Numbered from the stretch's first letter, positions 1-9,904 are shown. The stretch: DNA of 32,083 nt from Endozoicomonas sp. (ex Botrylloides leachii) (GCA_028728195.1 JAQYUY010000149.1:1-32083), one strand, 5' to 3'. The notes: a model not told the origin generated them from the sequence alone. Numbers and translations: made by a program.

Positions 1-182
1 TATTGATGATAAACTCTTCTACAGGCATGACCGATACCGTCTGGATAGTGGTTCGCACTTCTATTTTAGGCGGTAGTCATGCCTTTCTGGCTAGATTATT
101 AAAAGTCACACATCAGGTAAAAATAATAAATTTAACCCTATATTATGGACGTTATTACTATAGAATATCGCATAGGTATAAC

Positions 183-821
183 ATGCATAATATTTCTCAT
201 AATACTAATGAAGTAACAAGGCTATCAACTGAAAACCATGTAAACCTCAATCAGGCTGACGCTGCAAGCCCAATACATACAGCCTTTAACCGAAGTGTAG
301 AAGAAGCGAATATTGAGACTAAAGTTGTAAACGATCAAACTGACAGCACAGTGGTAGGCTTGTTAATTAGCAAAAGATATATTACTGATATTAAAGATGC
401 AACATCGTTAGCATTAGTGTGTAAAAGTTTTAGAGCGGGGGTATATAAGAAAGATTTAAGGAATTTGCAAAGAGGGTTAGTTTCTTTTAAAAACTACTCT
501 GGGGAAGAAATACAGTTTGAAATAACAGCAAATACAACGGTTAGTCAAGTCATGAAGAAGCTTGCTTTAGCACATAAAAAATCCCTATTAGAATCAAAAG
601 AAAAAATTCTCAGTGAAGAAGAGCTAAGTAACCCCTCAGTGATACTACTCTCTACCGGTATAGAATACACTCATATTAAAGGGAAAGAAGCTGATCCTAA
701 AGAAAAAGAGCATGATCCTAAAGCTTTTTCTGTGTTTCTACCTAAAGAAAGAGATGATAATTCATCTGATAAAAAATATAGTAAGTTGTTTGCTGATTTC
801 TATGTCTTCAAATCTGGCTAG
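183..821 (+). CDS. Orphan protein with F-box-like and ubiquitin-like segments
   Basis: I do not recognise a named family. The frame is open to the window edge, but the first 60 codons read like translated spacer. ATG 183 has AGG about 7 bases upstream and gives 212 aa. Residues 57-90 resemble an F-box: a hydrophobic run, then D72 and the segment SLALVCKSF (75-83), which fits the D-x-x-(S)L-x-L-V-C-K-x-F/W second half of that motif. The usual N-terminal Leu-Pro is missing. Residues 101-167 resemble ubiquitin's first beta hairpin and helix: SGEEIQFEITANTTVSQVMK aligns with TG-K-TITLEVEPSDTIENVK, followed by a late strand (SVILLSTG, 152-159). The tail is Lys/Glu-rich. There is no signal peptide or membrane segment. 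No operon partner is visible; dcd downstream is on the other strand. If the two domains are real this would be a host-directed ubiquitin-pathway protein. That is inference from hand alignment. Confidence 0.6.
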   Translation: MHNISHNTNEVTRLSTENHVNLNQADAASPIHTAFNRSVEEANIETKVVNDQTDSTVVGLLISKRYITDIKDATSLALVCKSFRAGVYKKDLRNLQRGLVSFKNYSGEEIQFEITANTTVSQVMKKLALAHKKSLLESKEKILSEEELSNPSVILLSTGIEYTHIKGKEADPKEKEHDPKAFSVFLPKERDDNSSDKKYSKLFADFYVFKSG

Positions 822-1236
822 TCAGTTTAAATGGTCACGCCTCATACCAGTTGATAATGAGTTATTGAAATAACTTCGCCAACCACTTTATCGTTAATCT
901 CTTCTGACTCGCAGAAGCATAAAGACCTTCAGTTTAATCTTTTATTCATAAATAACCATACCTATGATTAGATCCTGAATACTGAGTTGGTTGCCGTTAT
1001 ATATGAAGTCCTTTTGAAAGCTTTTCCTACATTTTTTGCGGTAAAAACGTTGTTTTACTAGCTTTAATATTGTTGCTACGAAGATGATATAAGGAGCTAC
1101 AGGATATGAACTACCATAGGTATACCGAAAAGCTCTAGAAATAACCTCAGTTCGACATAAATGTAATTAGTGACGAGTACAGCCTCCAAAAATATAACAA
1201 GATGCTCTATGAATTTTTTGAAAACCAATACAATAG
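822..1236. other. Spacer without a recognisable gene
   Basis: 415 bases of AT-rich sequence lie between the convergent orphan gene and dcd. I see no ORF with both a start and a family resemblance. A Shine-Dalgarno-like AGGAG precedes ATG 1106, but that frame stops after 10 codons. No clear terminator hairpin is visible for either flanking gene. Confidence 0.6.
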
Positions 1237-1842
1237 TCAGCTATCTTCATCCAATAACACACTTTCTTCGCCAATTCTGCTGCCAACAGCACTATTTTGA
1301 TCGCGATATTTTGCATTCATACGCTTGTTATATGGTTTAGCTGCAGAGCCACTCATTATTTCGAAGTTAATAGCACCAATGCACATATCGGGTCGCAATG
1401 CTACAGGTAGTTTTCCGCCATTAAAAAATTCAAGCACAATCTGACCGTTCCAACCTGGGTCAATTCGATGGGCAGTAACATGAACCATCAACCCTAGCCG
1501 AGCAAGGGAGGAGCGTCCATCAAGCCACCCCACAATATCATCAGGTAAAGCTACTGTTTCTCTTGTTACTGCCAGTGCTAACTCACCAGGGTGCAAGAAA
1601 AAAGCATCTTCTTTGCTAAGAATAATTTCTTTGCTCATAATTGAGTCAAGCACGTGGTCAATACTTTCTCTAGAACCACTTAAATCAATATATGGCGCTA
1701 CATGATCATTAAATACTCTGAAGCTATTGCCTAGTGTTAGATCAACACTGACACCGGTCACTTTACTGCTATCAGGCCTTGGGGTAATGACTATTTTCCC
1801 AGAGTCTAGGTATTTTTCTATATCGCGATCACAAAGTCTCAT
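1237..1842 (-). CDS. dcd: dCTP deaminase
   Basis: Deaminates dCTP to dUTP and ammonia in the cytoplasm; the dUTP is then hydrolysed to dUMP for thymidylate synthesis. The 201-aa product aligns along its length with E. coli Dcd (193 aa): start MRLCDRDIE, the active-site segment [12 protein letters not shown] (106-117) and [12 protein letters not shown] (120-131), with the catalytic glutamate at E138 in VLEF. The trimeric dUTPase-like fold family is therefore clear, and the separate deaminase type is supported by length and E138 context. ATG 1842 has GAGGT six bases upstream. It lies 130 bases downstream of apbC on the same strand, an order also known in pseudomonads, so co-transcription is likely. 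The last eight residues extend past the E. coli end. Confidence 0.97.
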   Translation of the reverse strand: MRLCDRDIEKYLDSGKIVITPRPDSSKVTGVSVDLTLGNSFRVFNDHVAPYIDLSGSRESIDHVLDSIMSKEIILSKEDAFFLHPGELALAVTRETVALPDDIVGWLDGRSSLARLGLMVHVTAHRIDPGWNGQIVLEFFNGGKLPVALRPDMCIGAINFEIMSGSAAKPYNKRMNAKYRDQNSAVGSRIGEESVLLDEDS

Positions 1843-1972
1843 TTACTACCTCAGCCATAACTATCACCTTTGAGGGTACGGCATTGTTATTTGTTTTCAC
1901 TAGCCCCAGCTTCTTAGTTGATGCTTTATGGCATCTTGAAATCCAATGGGTATCGTAATCAATGGTTCTACT

Positions 1973-3067
1973 TTAATCAGTCGTCATAGATATTTCAGGA
2001 AACACGGTTTTATCTTTATTTTTTAGGGATAACTGGGCAGTCATTTGGCGCGCTATATCGCAGTAAATCATGGTTATCTGAGAGTCTTCCTCAGCAGCTA
2101 CTGTTGGCTTGCCAGCATCAGCCTGCTCTCTGATCATTATCGATAAAGGCAATGAGCCTAGTAGATTAGTGGCATACGTTTCAGCTATGCGACTTCCGCC
2201 GTTTTCTCCAAACAGTTGCTCCATATGGCCACATTGCGAGCAAAGATGTACTGCCATATTTTCAATAACGCCCAAAACAGGTATATCTACTTTATGGAAC
2301 ATTTCAATGCTTTTTTTTGCATCAATCAGCGCTAAATCCTGTGGCGTAGTTACTATAACACTACCTGTAACGGGTACTTTTTGGGCCAATGTCAACTGAA
2401 TGTCACCCGTACCCGGTGGCATATCAATTATCAGATAATCCAGCTGATCCCAAGCCGTTTGCGTCAACAGTTGTTGCAAAGCACCACTAACCATAGGCCC
2501 GCGCCAAACAATCGGAGTATCTTCAGTAACCAGAAAAGCCATCGACATCAACTGAATACCATGGGCTTCAATCGGCACAAAAAAACAATTATCTTGTATA
2601 TCCGGGCGCTGATTTTCCTGAATACCAAACATAAGCCCCATACTAGGGCCATAGATATCAGCATCTAAAACCCCTACTCGAGCCCCTTCTTTAGCCAGTG
2701 CAAGTGCCAGATTAGCGGCTGTTGTTGACTTGCCCACACCGCCTTTAGCTGAGGCCACAGCAATGATGTTTTTCACTCCTTCCATCACATCAAGCTGACT
2801 CTGAACAGGGGCTGAGTTGACTTGCCAATCAACGCTGACATCAACCGTTTTTATACCCGAAATATCTTCCACCTTAGAGGTCAATAGCTGGGCAATACCG
2901 CTGCATAAACCCTTGGCAGGATAACTAAGTTCTACTGTTATACGCACCTTTCCATCTTGAAGATCAATCGACTTAATACAATCAGCAGATAGCAAGTCTT
3001 GCTTCAGGTAAGGGTCTTGATATGACCTGAGGGCAGTTTCCACATCCACACGGTTAGGGTGACGCAT
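1973..3067 (-). CDS. apbC: Iron-sulfur cluster carrier ATPase ApbC/Mrp
   Basis: P-loop ATPase of the Mrp/NBP35 family that binds and passes on [4Fe-4S] clusters in the cytosol. The 364-aa product has an N-terminal MIP18/DUF59-type domain (about 5-85), a deviant Walker A KGGVGKST at 108-115, the segment DADIYGPS (135-142), the switch PPGTGD (217-222) and the cluster-bridging pair C276-x-x-C279. The two lysines of the deviant P-loop are present. ATG 3067 is preceded by AGGAATAGG. Dcd follows on the same strand after 130 bases. MetG is divergent, as in other gammaproteobacteria, but here two replication-type genes lie between apbC and metG. The short name mrp is equally used. Confidence 0.96.
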   Translation of the reverse strand: MRHPNRVDVETALRSYQDPYLKQDLLSADCIKSIDLQDGKVRITVELSYPAKGLCSGIAQLLTSKVEDISGIKTVDVSVDWQVNSAPVQSQLDVMEGVKNIIAVASAKGGVGKSTTAANLALALAKEGARVGVLDADIYGPSMGLMFGIQENQRPDIQDNCFFVPIEAHGIQLMSMAFLVTEDTPIVWRGPMVSGALQQLLTQTAWDQLDYLIIDMPPGTGDIQLTLAQKVPVTGSVIVTTPQDLALIDAKKSIEMFHKVDIPVLGVIENMAVHLCSQCGHMEQLFGENGGSRIAETYATNLLGSLPLSIMIREQADAGKPTVAAEEDSQITMIYCDIARQMTAQLSLKNKDKTVFPEISMTTD

Positions 3068-3154
3068 AAAAACCTATTCCTGAAAAAAAGTCTTTCGACC
3101 TATGGGTGATGCTTTACGCAAGATTGGATAAGAATAACCAAGAAAAAAGCAAGG

Positions 3155-3817
3155 TCAAGTTTTCAGCTTTTCTCTAAGCTGATCAAGAGCTACCTTGCCA
3201 TTGTTTGGATCAATGCCTTGGCTTTTCATTAATATTTGCTGGGCTTGATCAGCAGATGCCTCTGCTTGCTCGGATAAAGTTGCATTGCGTCCATCTTCAA
3301 TACCTTTGGGTATACTTGTTTCTAGATTTTCACCATTTAATACCCGATTACAGATAATACTGTAATTACGTTCAAAAATAGGCAATGCTTTGGACTGCTC
3401 CTCACTTTGCAATATCAGCCATCCTGTTTCTCTCGCAGCAAGATAAACTGCCAGATGCGACCAAGGATAATCTCGACTCTGGGGATGAGCATTACACGCT
3501 TCATAGTAAGCTTGAAGTGGCTCTTTCAGACCAATATCTTGATAACATAATTTACAAAGACGCCGAATGTCGCCCAAGTCAGGAAAAAAACTAACCGTGT
3601 CAATGGCTCTTTTTCCTGCTGCAAGAATACGCTCAGGGGTAAATTCTTGTAAATTCTTGGTCCAAACCTTCATCGCTTGAATACGATCAGCATCCGTTGA
3701 AAAGGCATGCTTATATTTTGTTGGATAGGCTGATTCCAGCATAGCAAACAGCGCATTGATTGCATCAATACGATCAACTTTCCTAGACCCAAACGCAGTT
3801 TTAGTATTCTTCTTCAC
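3155..3817 (-). CDS. Lambda P-like replication protein (putative helicase loader)
   Basis: A 220-aa soluble protein that I assign, with moderate confidence, to the phage replication protein P group, which loads the DnaB helicase. Visible features are an N-terminal helical segment (RIDAINALFAML, 16-27), the stretch WTKNLQEFTPERILAAGKRA (52-71), and FFPDLGDIRRLCKLC (77-91), which resembles the family's FPP...EF..LC region. The frame is open further, to GTG 3898, but that would overlap the upstream DnaT-domain gene by 98 bases. GTG 3817 gives a 17-base overlap typical of translational coupling, so I prefer it; the choice is uncertain. With its upstream partner it forms a two-gene primosome-type unit. 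No integrase or other phage gene is adjacent. Confidence 0.75.
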   Translation of the reverse strand: MKKNTKTAFGSRKVDRIDAINALFAMLESAYPTKYKHAFSTDADRIQAMKVWTKNLQEFTPERILAAGKRAIDTVSFFPDLGDIRRLCKLCYQDIGLKEPLQAYYEACNAHPQSRDYPWSHLAVYLAARETGWLILQSEEQSKALPIFERNYSIICNRVLNGENLETSIPKGIEDGRNATLSEQAEASADQAQQILMKSQGIDPNNGKVALDQLREKLKT

Positions 3818-4247
3818 CGCCAAGCTCGAGTCCTTCGGCCCAGCTCCGGTCTGTAAGTTTTTCAATAGTTGAGCGTTGAGTTCGTTCGCCTGTTTCACTT
3901 TGCTTTCGTTTCCACTGATAGATCACATGATTCTTAAACTTGCTTTGCCAAGCTTTTCTTGCCTCGCCAGTCTCAAGCCAATAAAGCTTGAATTCAGGCA
4001 GCTGTTTCAGGATAAACTCTTCAGGAATGCCATGGTGCAATTTCAAAAATTCCACATAGACAGATTCAGGTGCAAAATTCTTAGGCAAAGGCTGAACTCT
4101 GGCGCCAGTGTTTGGCGGCAGGCACTCTGACTTCTTATCCATGAACATAGGGTGCTCAGCATCTTGCCGACTTACACCATCAACTTCCCAAGGAAGTTTA
4201 CCTGCATTTAGCTGACGAATGTAATGTTGTCGATCCTTGTCTGTCAT
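3801..4247 (-). CDS. DnaT-domain replication protein
   Basis: A 148-aa protein with a DnaT DNA-binding-type domain at about residues 58-114. It shows the family pattern of F-x-P, then HGIPEEFILKQLPEFKLYW (72-90), a G-E spacer, and WQSKFKNHVIYQWKR (100-114). E. coli DnaT is a primosomal protein acting between PriB and DnaC during replication restart, and similar domains occur in phage replication proteins. The N-terminal half is low in recognisable structure, and residues 117-148 are polar and acidic. It overlaps the P-like gene downstream by 17 bases or more, so the two are probably co-translated. I avoid the symbol dnaT because orthology to the E. coli gene is not shown. The Shine-Dalgarno upstream of ATG 4247 is weak. 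Confidence 0.82.
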   Translation of the reverse strand: MTDKDRQHYIRQLNAGKLPWEVDGVSRQDAEHPMFMDKKSECLPPNTGARVQPLPKNFAPESVYVEFLKLHHGIPEEFILKQLPEFKLYWLETGEARKAWQSKFKNHVIYQWKRKQSETGERTQRSTIEKLTDRSWAEGLELGGEEEY

Positions 4248-4584
4248 AAATTTAACAATACCTGCCTTCCCAGTTCCGGTCTATATTACGCATAGGTCAA
4301 TCCAGAGCAGTTCGACTATTTTGCACTCGATGCTCCGCGTAGTAAGTGAAGAATACAATGTGCTAACAGCTCTATTGTAGACACGCTTGCTTGTTAGATG
4401 CCAGATGTTATCTTCTCTTACTTTCAGCATACTATTGTACTCAGTACGTTAAAGTACCGACCTTCTAACAAAATATAGCGTCAGTGTTAGCTGTGTGGAT
4501 AACTTCTTTTTTCACAGCGGGCACTCTTCTATCGTTTTTAGTATAATACCTCGAATTTCTCTACACTGCAGATATAAGGTTCAA
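4248..4584. other. Divergent intergenic region upstream of metG
   Basis: 337 bases between the divergent DnaT-domain gene and metG. Besides a TATAAT at 4542-4547 that could be the metG minus-10 box, I see no gene or RNA. The open frame of metG continues back to 4495, but that extension does not resemble the family. Confidence 0.5.
4542..4547 (+). promoter_or_regulatory. Candidate metG minus-10 box
   Basis: A perfect TATAAT lies 37 bases before the metG start. No good TTGACA-like box is present at 16-18 bases upstream (GGGCAC at a 17-base spacing), so the call rests on the minus-10 alone. Confidence 0.4.
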
Positions 4585-6627
4585 ATGAGTCAACGCAAGA
4601 TATTGGTCACCAGTGCTCTGCCCTATGCCAACGGCCCATTACATATGGGCCACCTGCTGGAATATATTCAAACGGATATCTGGGTTCGATTCCAGAAATT
4701 ATACGGTAATAAGTGTACTTATGTTTGTGCTGATGATGCCCATGGTACCGCCATCAGTCTCCACGCTGAAAAACAGGGCATCACTCCAGAAGCGTCTGTT
4801 GCGTTAATCAATAAAGAACGAATCAGAGATTTTGATGGTTTTTATATCATGTTTGATAATTACCATTCTACCCACTCTGAAGAAAATCGGAAACTCTCAG
4901 AGTCCATCTACCTTAGCCTTAAGCAAAAAGGCCAGATTACCCGCCGCTCTATTATGCAGGCTTTTGATCCTGAAAAAAAAATGTTTTTGGCAGATCGCTA
5001 TATAAAGGGCGTTTGCCCAAAATGCGGCGCTACTGATCAGTACGGTGACAACTGCGAAAAGTGCGGCGCAACATACTCTCCTAAAGAGTTAAAAAATGCT
5101 CGTTCTGCTATCTCTGGAGTCAAGCCTATTGAAAAAAACAGCGAGCACATTTTCTTTAAGCTGTCTGACTCTTATCAATTCCTAAAACAATGGACTCGCT
5201 CAGGCACTCTTCAAGATGAAGTTGCTAATAAACTAGCGGAATGGTTGTCGGCAGGCTTACAAGACTGGGATATCTCCCGTGATGCACCTTACTTTGGCTT
5301 TGAAATCCCAGGCGAGACAGGTAAATATTTTTATGTCTGGCTGGATGCGCCCATCGGCTACATGGCTAGTTTTGAAAACCTGTGCCAGCGCCGTGATGAT
5401 CTAGACTTTAACGAATACTGGAAAAAAGATAGCGATTGCGAAGTTTACCACTTCATTGGTAAGGATATTGTAAATTTTCACTGCCTATTCTGGCCCGCCA
5501 TGCTCGATAGTGCAAACTACCGTACGCCGACCAAAGTAAACGCTCATGGATACTTAACTATTAATGGTGAAAAGATGTCTAAATCCCGCGGTACGTTCAT
5601 TACCGCTCGAGCTTTTCTTAAGCATCTTAATCCAGAGTATCTGCGTTATTATTATGCGGCTAAACTCTCTAACCGCATTGATGATATTGATCTTAATACG
5701 AATGACTTTATTCAACGGGTTAACTCAGATTTGGTAGGAAAAGTAGTTAACATTGCCAGCCGTTGCGCCGGTTTTATTAAAAAACGCTTTAACGGCATAC
5801 TCTCTAAAAACAATTGCGCCCACGAGCTGACTGACACGTTTCAGCAAGCAGGTGAAACAATAGCCACATTTTATGAAACCTGTGAGTTCAATAAAGCAAT
5901 GCGAGAGATTATGGCTCTGGCCGACCAAGCTAATGCATGGATTGATGAAATGAAGCCATGGGTTCTGGCTAAAGTAGAAGGTAATGATGAATTACTCCAT
6001 GCGATCTGTACAGCTGGTATTAACCTGTTTCGCTTACTGGTGATTTATCTAAAACCGGTATTGCCTGCCATGGCTGAAAAAGCAGAAACTTTTCTTAATA
6101 TCAAGCCTATGTGCTGGCATGATAGCCAAAAATTGCTGCTGAACCACTCAGTTAATAAATTCACCCCTCTGATGACTCGAGTAGAACCTGATAAAGTTAA
6201 TGCCATGATCGAAGCAAGTAAGCAAGAGCTGGTAGAAATGAACAATAAATCCCAAAAGCAACAAAAAGAAAGCGGACAAAACAATGAACCGATAGCCGAT
6301 AAAATTGAATGGGGTGATTTTACTAAAGTTGATCTTCGTATTGTTAAAATTATCAATGCTGAAGAAGTTGAAGGCTCAAATAAACTGCTGGGTTTAACGT
6401 TAGATTTGGGTGGAGGTGAAACACGCTATGTTTTATCTGGTTTGAAATCAGCCTACAGCCCAGAAGCTCTGATTGGCAAGCATACAGTAATGGTTGCCAA
6501 TCTTATGCCACGAAAAATGAAATTTGGAGTCAGTGAAGGCATGGTATTATCTGCAGGCTCTGGTGGTAAAGACCTGTGGATTCTAGAGCCTCATGAAGGC
6601 GCTAAGCCTGGTATGCGAGTTATGTAA
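4585..6627 (+). CDS. metG: Methionyl-tRNA synthetase
   Basis: Charges tRNA-Met, including the initiator tRNA found at 24306-24382. From ATG 4585 (AAGG five bases upstream) the product is 680 aa, matching E. coli MetG (677). Class I signatures are HMGH at 20-23 and KMSKS at 330-334. The zinc knot ligands are C144, C147, C157 and C160. The anticodon-binding helical domain follows, then a C-terminal tRNA-binding/dimerisation OB-fold from about 580, with [12 protein letters not shown] and the late motif [14 protein letters not shown]. This long zinc-containing form with a fused C-terminal domain is the usual gammaproteobacterial type. An earlier in-frame ATG at 4495 is rejected because the extra 30 residues have no family counterpart. 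Confidence 0.98.
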   Translation: MSQRKILVTSALPYANGPLHMGHLLEYIQTDIWVRFQKLYGNKCTYVCADDAHGTAISLHAEKQGITPEASVALINKERIRDFDGFYIMFDNYHSTHSEENRKLSESIYLSLKQKGQITRRSIMQAFDPEKKMFLADRYIKGVCPKCGATDQYGDNCEKCGATYSPKELKNARSAISGVKPIEKNSEHIFFKLSDSYQFLKQWTRSGTLQDEVANKLAEWLSAGLQDWDISRDAPYFGFEIPGETGKYFYVWLDAPIGYMASFENLCQRRDDLDFNEYWKKDSDCEVYHFIGKDIVNFHCLFWPAMLDSANYRTPTKVNAHGYLTINGEKMSKSRGTFITARAFLKHLNPEYLRYYYAAKLSNRIDDIDLNTNDFIQRVNSDLVGKVVNIASRCAGFIKKRFNGILSKNNCAHELTDTFQQAGETIATFYETCEFNKAMREIMALADQANAWIDEMKPWVLAKVEGNDELLHAICTAGINLFRLLVIYLKPVLPAMAEKAETFLNIKPMCWHDSQKLLLNHSVNKFTPLMTRVEPDKVNAMIEASKQELVEMNNKSQKQQKESGQNNEPIADKIEWGDFTKVDLRIVKIINAEEVEGSNKLLGLTLDLGGGETRYVLSGLKSAYSPEALIGKHTVMVANLMPRKMKFGVSEGMVLSAGSGGKDLWILEPHEGAKPGMRVM

Positions 6628-6946
6628 TGCCGTGCTAGATTAAAGGATGCGTGAAGTTGAGGATACATAGCTGTAGTTATGATATTCCACCAAGGTTAAA
6701 CCACTTCTGGGCTCCACGCATTACAGCTGGATAAAAGTGCAAAAACCTTGGTCGGTCTTGCCTATGAAAAGGCTGCAATAGATGGTCAGTAGCCGTTTAT
6801 TTCTAATAAATAAACCCACTGACCCTGACATATCCTCCATGGGATTAATGCTGTGCAGAGATGTAAGAGGCAACCCTCTCTTTAGCCATTGCTGACTTAG
6901 GAGGATCACCGTACACAGTCTGGGCAGATAGCACAAAAAGGTCAAA
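6628..6946. other. Convergent spacer metG / ppc
   Basis: 319 bases hold an inverted repeat (listed separately) and a 74-codon minus-strand frame (6721-6945) that has no recognisable domain and lies immediately downstream of ppc. I do not call that frame a gene. Confidence 0.45.
6784..6824. repeat. Two-tier inverted repeat
   Basis: Outer arms GGTCAGT (6784-6790) and ACTGACC (6818-6824) are perfect complements, and inside them GTTTATT pairs with AATAAAC. The structure lies between the convergent metG and ppc genes, so it may block transcription from either side. There is no run of T after either arm, so I do not call an intrinsic terminator. Confidence 0.5.
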
Positions 6947-9595
6947 TCAACCCGTATTTCTCATTCCTGCGGCAATGCCTGCCATCGTAACCATCAATGC
7001 TTGCTCAAGCTCTTTACCATTTGTTTCTTTTTCATGTTCACGTACCCGCTGCAATAACTCTGCTTGTAAAAAATTTAATGGATCCGTATAAGGGTTACGT
7101 AACCGAATACCCTCTCTTGATAGTGGCTGCCTTGCCATCAGCTCTTCACCTTCTTTCAATTGGAGTAACGTTTTGATACTTTTATCCAACATCAGTCTCA
7201 ACTTTGCTCCAAGAGGTTTTAGTTTATTTGGTACTAGACGCTCTTCATAGAAGCTCACTAACTTAGGGTCTGTTTTCATAAAGACCATTTCTAACATATC
7301 CAGTCTTGCTCGAAAGAAAGGCCATTTTGTCATCATTTCTTCCAGTGCAGCTTTCTGGTTAGCTCTCAGTGCATTATCAAGCGCTTCACCACACCCAAGC
7401 CAGGTCGGTAACATCAAACGATTTTGAGTCCAAGCAAAAATCCAAGGAATAGCTCTGAGGCTTTCAATCCCGCCATCAACCTTCCGCTTAGCAGGTCGTG
7501 AACCCAGTGGTAATTTTGCTAGCTCTCGCTGGGGTGTTACCGCACGAAAGTAAGGTACAAAATCAGGCTCATCTCTTACCACTCCACGGTACACAGCAAG
7601 TGAGTCATCAGCTAGTTGATTCATCATTTCACGCCAAGATTGCTCAGGTACTGGCGGCGGAAGCAGTGTTGCTTCAAGCGTAGCACTGGTATATAGCAAC
7701 AAGCTTTGTATGGCGACTCTAGGAAAACCGAATTTGAATCGAATCATTTCACCCTGCTCAGTCACGCGCAAGCGTCCATCGACCGACCCTGGTGGTTGTG
7801 ACAAAATCGCTGCATGAGCTGGACCGCCGCCGCGGCCTATGGTACCGCCCCTACCATGGAAAAGCGTCAGTTCAACGTTGCTCTTTCTGCAAACGGCTGT
7901 GAGTGACTCCATCGCTCGATATTGAGCCCAGCCAGCTGACATCCAGCCCGCATCTTTGGCCGAATCTGAATAACCAATCATCACCATCTGCCGGCCATTG
8001 CAATAACCTCGATACCAGGGTAAAGCAAGCAATTGACTTATAGACTCAGCAGCAAAATCTAAATCACTTAATGTTTCAAACAAGGGCACAATTGGCTGGT
8101 TAAAAGTCACACCAGACTCTTTTAGCAATAACGCTACTGCAAGGACATCTGAAGGTGCAGTGGCCATTGAAATAACATAGGGGCCCAGAGTTCCTTCGCC
8201 TTCTTCGGCAATGGCTTTACAGGTATTGATAACTTCCTGAACATTGGCACTAGGCTGCCAATTCATAGGTAGCAATGGCCGCGGACTTTGCAGCTCATTT
8301 AATAAAAAAGTCTGTCGTTGTTGCTCATCCCAATGACCATAGTCACCGAGCCCCAGCGCCTTAGTTAACTCACTAATAGCTTCAGTATGCCGGTCAGACT
8401 CCTGTCGAATATCCAACTTAATCAGAGTTAACCCAAAACACCTCACTCGCCTTAGCATATCAAGCAACGGTCCATCAGCGATTACACCCAAGCCGCTAGC
8501 ATGCAATGAATCGTAACACAGCTGTAATGGCTCTAAGAGCTCATCATGTTTTAAGGTAGCCTGAATAGATGGATCAGCTAGTTTTTGTTCACAATATTTT
8601 TTAGTTTGACGCAGCCCTGCTCGTAGTTTTTTGAGGATAACCCGATAAGGCTCTCGACACTCACCGACCTCTGCCTTTAACTCTTTGCTACACACACTCA
8701 TCGATAGCTCACCTATCAGAGGCTTAAGATCGCGAAGATAAAGGTCCGCTGCCATCCAACGACCTAGAAGTAGCACTTCACGGGTGACCTTAGCCGTTAC
8801 AAAAGGGTTGCCATCACGATCCCCTCCCATCCATGAAGAGAACTTTATTGGCATAGCATCAATAGGCAAAGCAATTTCTGTATGCTCACGCAGCCGCTCA
8901 TCAATACCACGGACATAACGTGGAACCGCTTCCCATAGAGAGTGCTCAATAGTAGCAAAGCCGCCTTTAGCTTCATCAACAGGTGTTGGGGGCTTAGAGC
9001 GGAATTCTAGCGTATGCCAAGATTGACTAATTAATTGCTGAAGACGGGTTGTTAATCGGTTTTTTTGACGAGGGCTAAGCTCTTCTGTTTCCAAAGACTT
9101 CAGACATTTAAATATTTGCTCATACTTCTGAATGAGAGTTCGGCGAGTCACTTCGGTTGGGTGAGCTGTTAATACCACCTCAATGCTCAGGTTTGCCACT
9201 GTGTCAGCAATTTTTTCGTTGCTAAAACCTTTATTTTTTAAACGCCCTAATAGTTCATCCAAATGATCAGGCACATCAAAGCGTTCGGCGCACTGTTTTG
9301 AAACACTATGAAATTGTTCCGCAATATTGGATAAATTTAAAAAATGACTGAACGCACGGGTGACGGGTACTAGTTCATCATCAGAAAGGCTATTTAACAC
9401 ACTCAGTAAAGCTTGGTGATCATCCTGATTACCTCCCTCTCGAGCAGATTTTGATAATTGCCGAATTTTTTCAATTTTATTAAAAAAAGACGTTCCTTTA
9501 TCCGCTTTTATTGTATTGCCTAGCAATGTACCCAATAAATTAACATTGCGCCGAAGCGATACATTACTTCCTAGAGCCACAGGCTTCTCAGACAT
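6947..9595 (-). CDS. ppc: Phosphoenolpyruvate carboxylase
   Basis: Adds bicarbonate to PEP to give oxaloacetate, the main anaplerotic reaction feeding the TCA cycle. From ATG 9595 the product is 882 aa (E. coli 883). The catalytic histidine is H145 in LTAHPTEVTRRT. The lysine-containing segment GYSDSAKDAGWMSAGW and the glycine/arginine loop FHGRGGTIGRGGGPAH are intact, as is the C-terminal tetrapeptide-type ending MRNTG. The enzyme is therefore complete. A GTG at 9622 would add nine residues with no family match, whereas GGGA precedes ATG 9595. Nothing in its neighbourhood indicates an operon; the next gene is divergent. Allosteric control by aspartate and acetyl-CoA is known for the family, not shown here. 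Confidence 0.97.
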   Translation of the reverse strand: MSEKPVALGSNVSLRRNVNLLGTLLGNTIKADKGTSFFNKIEKIRQLSKSAREGGNQDDHQALLSVLNSLSDDELVPVTRAFSHFLNLSNIAEQFHSVSKQCAERFDVPDHLDELLGRLKNKGFSNEKIADTVANLSIEVVLTAHPTEVTRRTLIQKYEQIFKCLKSLETEELSPRQKNRLTTRLQQLISQSWHTLEFRSKPPTPVDEAKGGFATIEHSLWEAVPRYVRGIDERLREHTEIALPIDAMPIKFSSWMGGDRDGNPFVTAKVTREVLLLGRWMAADLYLRDLKPLIGELSMSVCSKELKAEVGECREPYRVILKKLRAGLRQTKKYCEQKLADPSIQATLKHDELLEPLQLCYDSLHASGLGVIADGPLLDMLRRVRCFGLTLIKLDIRQESDRHTEAISELTKALGLGDYGHWDEQQRQTFLLNELQSPRPLLPMNWQPSANVQEVINTCKAIAEEGEGTLGPYVISMATAPSDVLAVALLLKESGVTFNQPIVPLFETLSDLDFAAESISQLLALPWYRGYCNGRQMVMIGYSDSAKDAGWMSAGWAQYRAMESLTAVCRKSNVELTLFHGRGGTIGRGGGPAHAAILSQPPGSVDGRLRVTEQGEMIRFKFGFPRVAIQSLLLYTSATLEATLLPPPVPEQSWREMMNQLADDSLAVYRGVVRDEPDFVPYFRAVTPQRELAKLPLGSRPAKRKVDGGIESLRAIPWIFAWTQNRLMLPTWLGCGEALDNALRANQKAALEEMMTKWPFFRARLDMLEMVFMKTDPKLVSFYEERLVPNKLKPLGAKLRLMLDKSIKTLLQLKEGEELMARQPLSREGIRLRNPYTDPLNFLQAELLQRVREHEKETNGKELEQALMVTMAGIAAGMRNTG

Positions 9596-9849
9596 CACAC
9601 ATTCCCGCAATAAATGATTCACACTAGCAAAGATTCAGCCAGTCGCCACAATAGTAATAGCGAGCACTATTTTTATCTTCAGGGACTTTAATAGGGCTTA
9701 AAGTATTCCTTAGCCGTAAAATAATAGGCTAATTCCCGCTAAATAAAAACAACAAAACTTTATTTACCTAATAGTCAGGTCAATGGGTAGGCGCGATAAA
9801 TATCCATATCAGCTTAACTACGCGACAAAAAAAATATTCCAAAAAAGAC

Positions 9850-9855
9850 TATAAT
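9850..9855 (+). promoter_or_regulatory. Candidate minus-10 box of the glycosyltransferase gene
   Basis: TATAAT lies 49 bases before the preferred start at 9905. The minus-35 region is A-rich and poor, so this is weak. Confidence 0.3.
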
Positions 9856-9904
9856 GGATTATCCCTATAGCTTAGGGATATTCCTTTTTTTCAAGGTACA
9901 TGAA

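Noticed and set aside
3-182. N-terminal extension of the F-box-like protein
   Set aside because: The 60 codons have no domain resemblance and look like translated spacer; ATG 183 has a ribosome-site candidate. It could only be rescued by upstream sequence outside the window.
862-960. Possible fourth, decayed copy of the dispersed repeat
   Set aside because: Only TTATTGAAATA and ACTTCGC resemble the reverse complement of copy A; the rest cannot be aligned by eye.
1106-1138. IS30-like start (ATG after AGGAG, NYHRYTEK)
   Set aside because: The frame stops after 10 codons and the expected IS30 helix-turn-helix residues do not follow in any frame.
6721-6945. 74-codon minus-strand frame downstream of ppc
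   Set aside because: No family, no ribosome site, and it spans the 6784-6824 inverted repeat.
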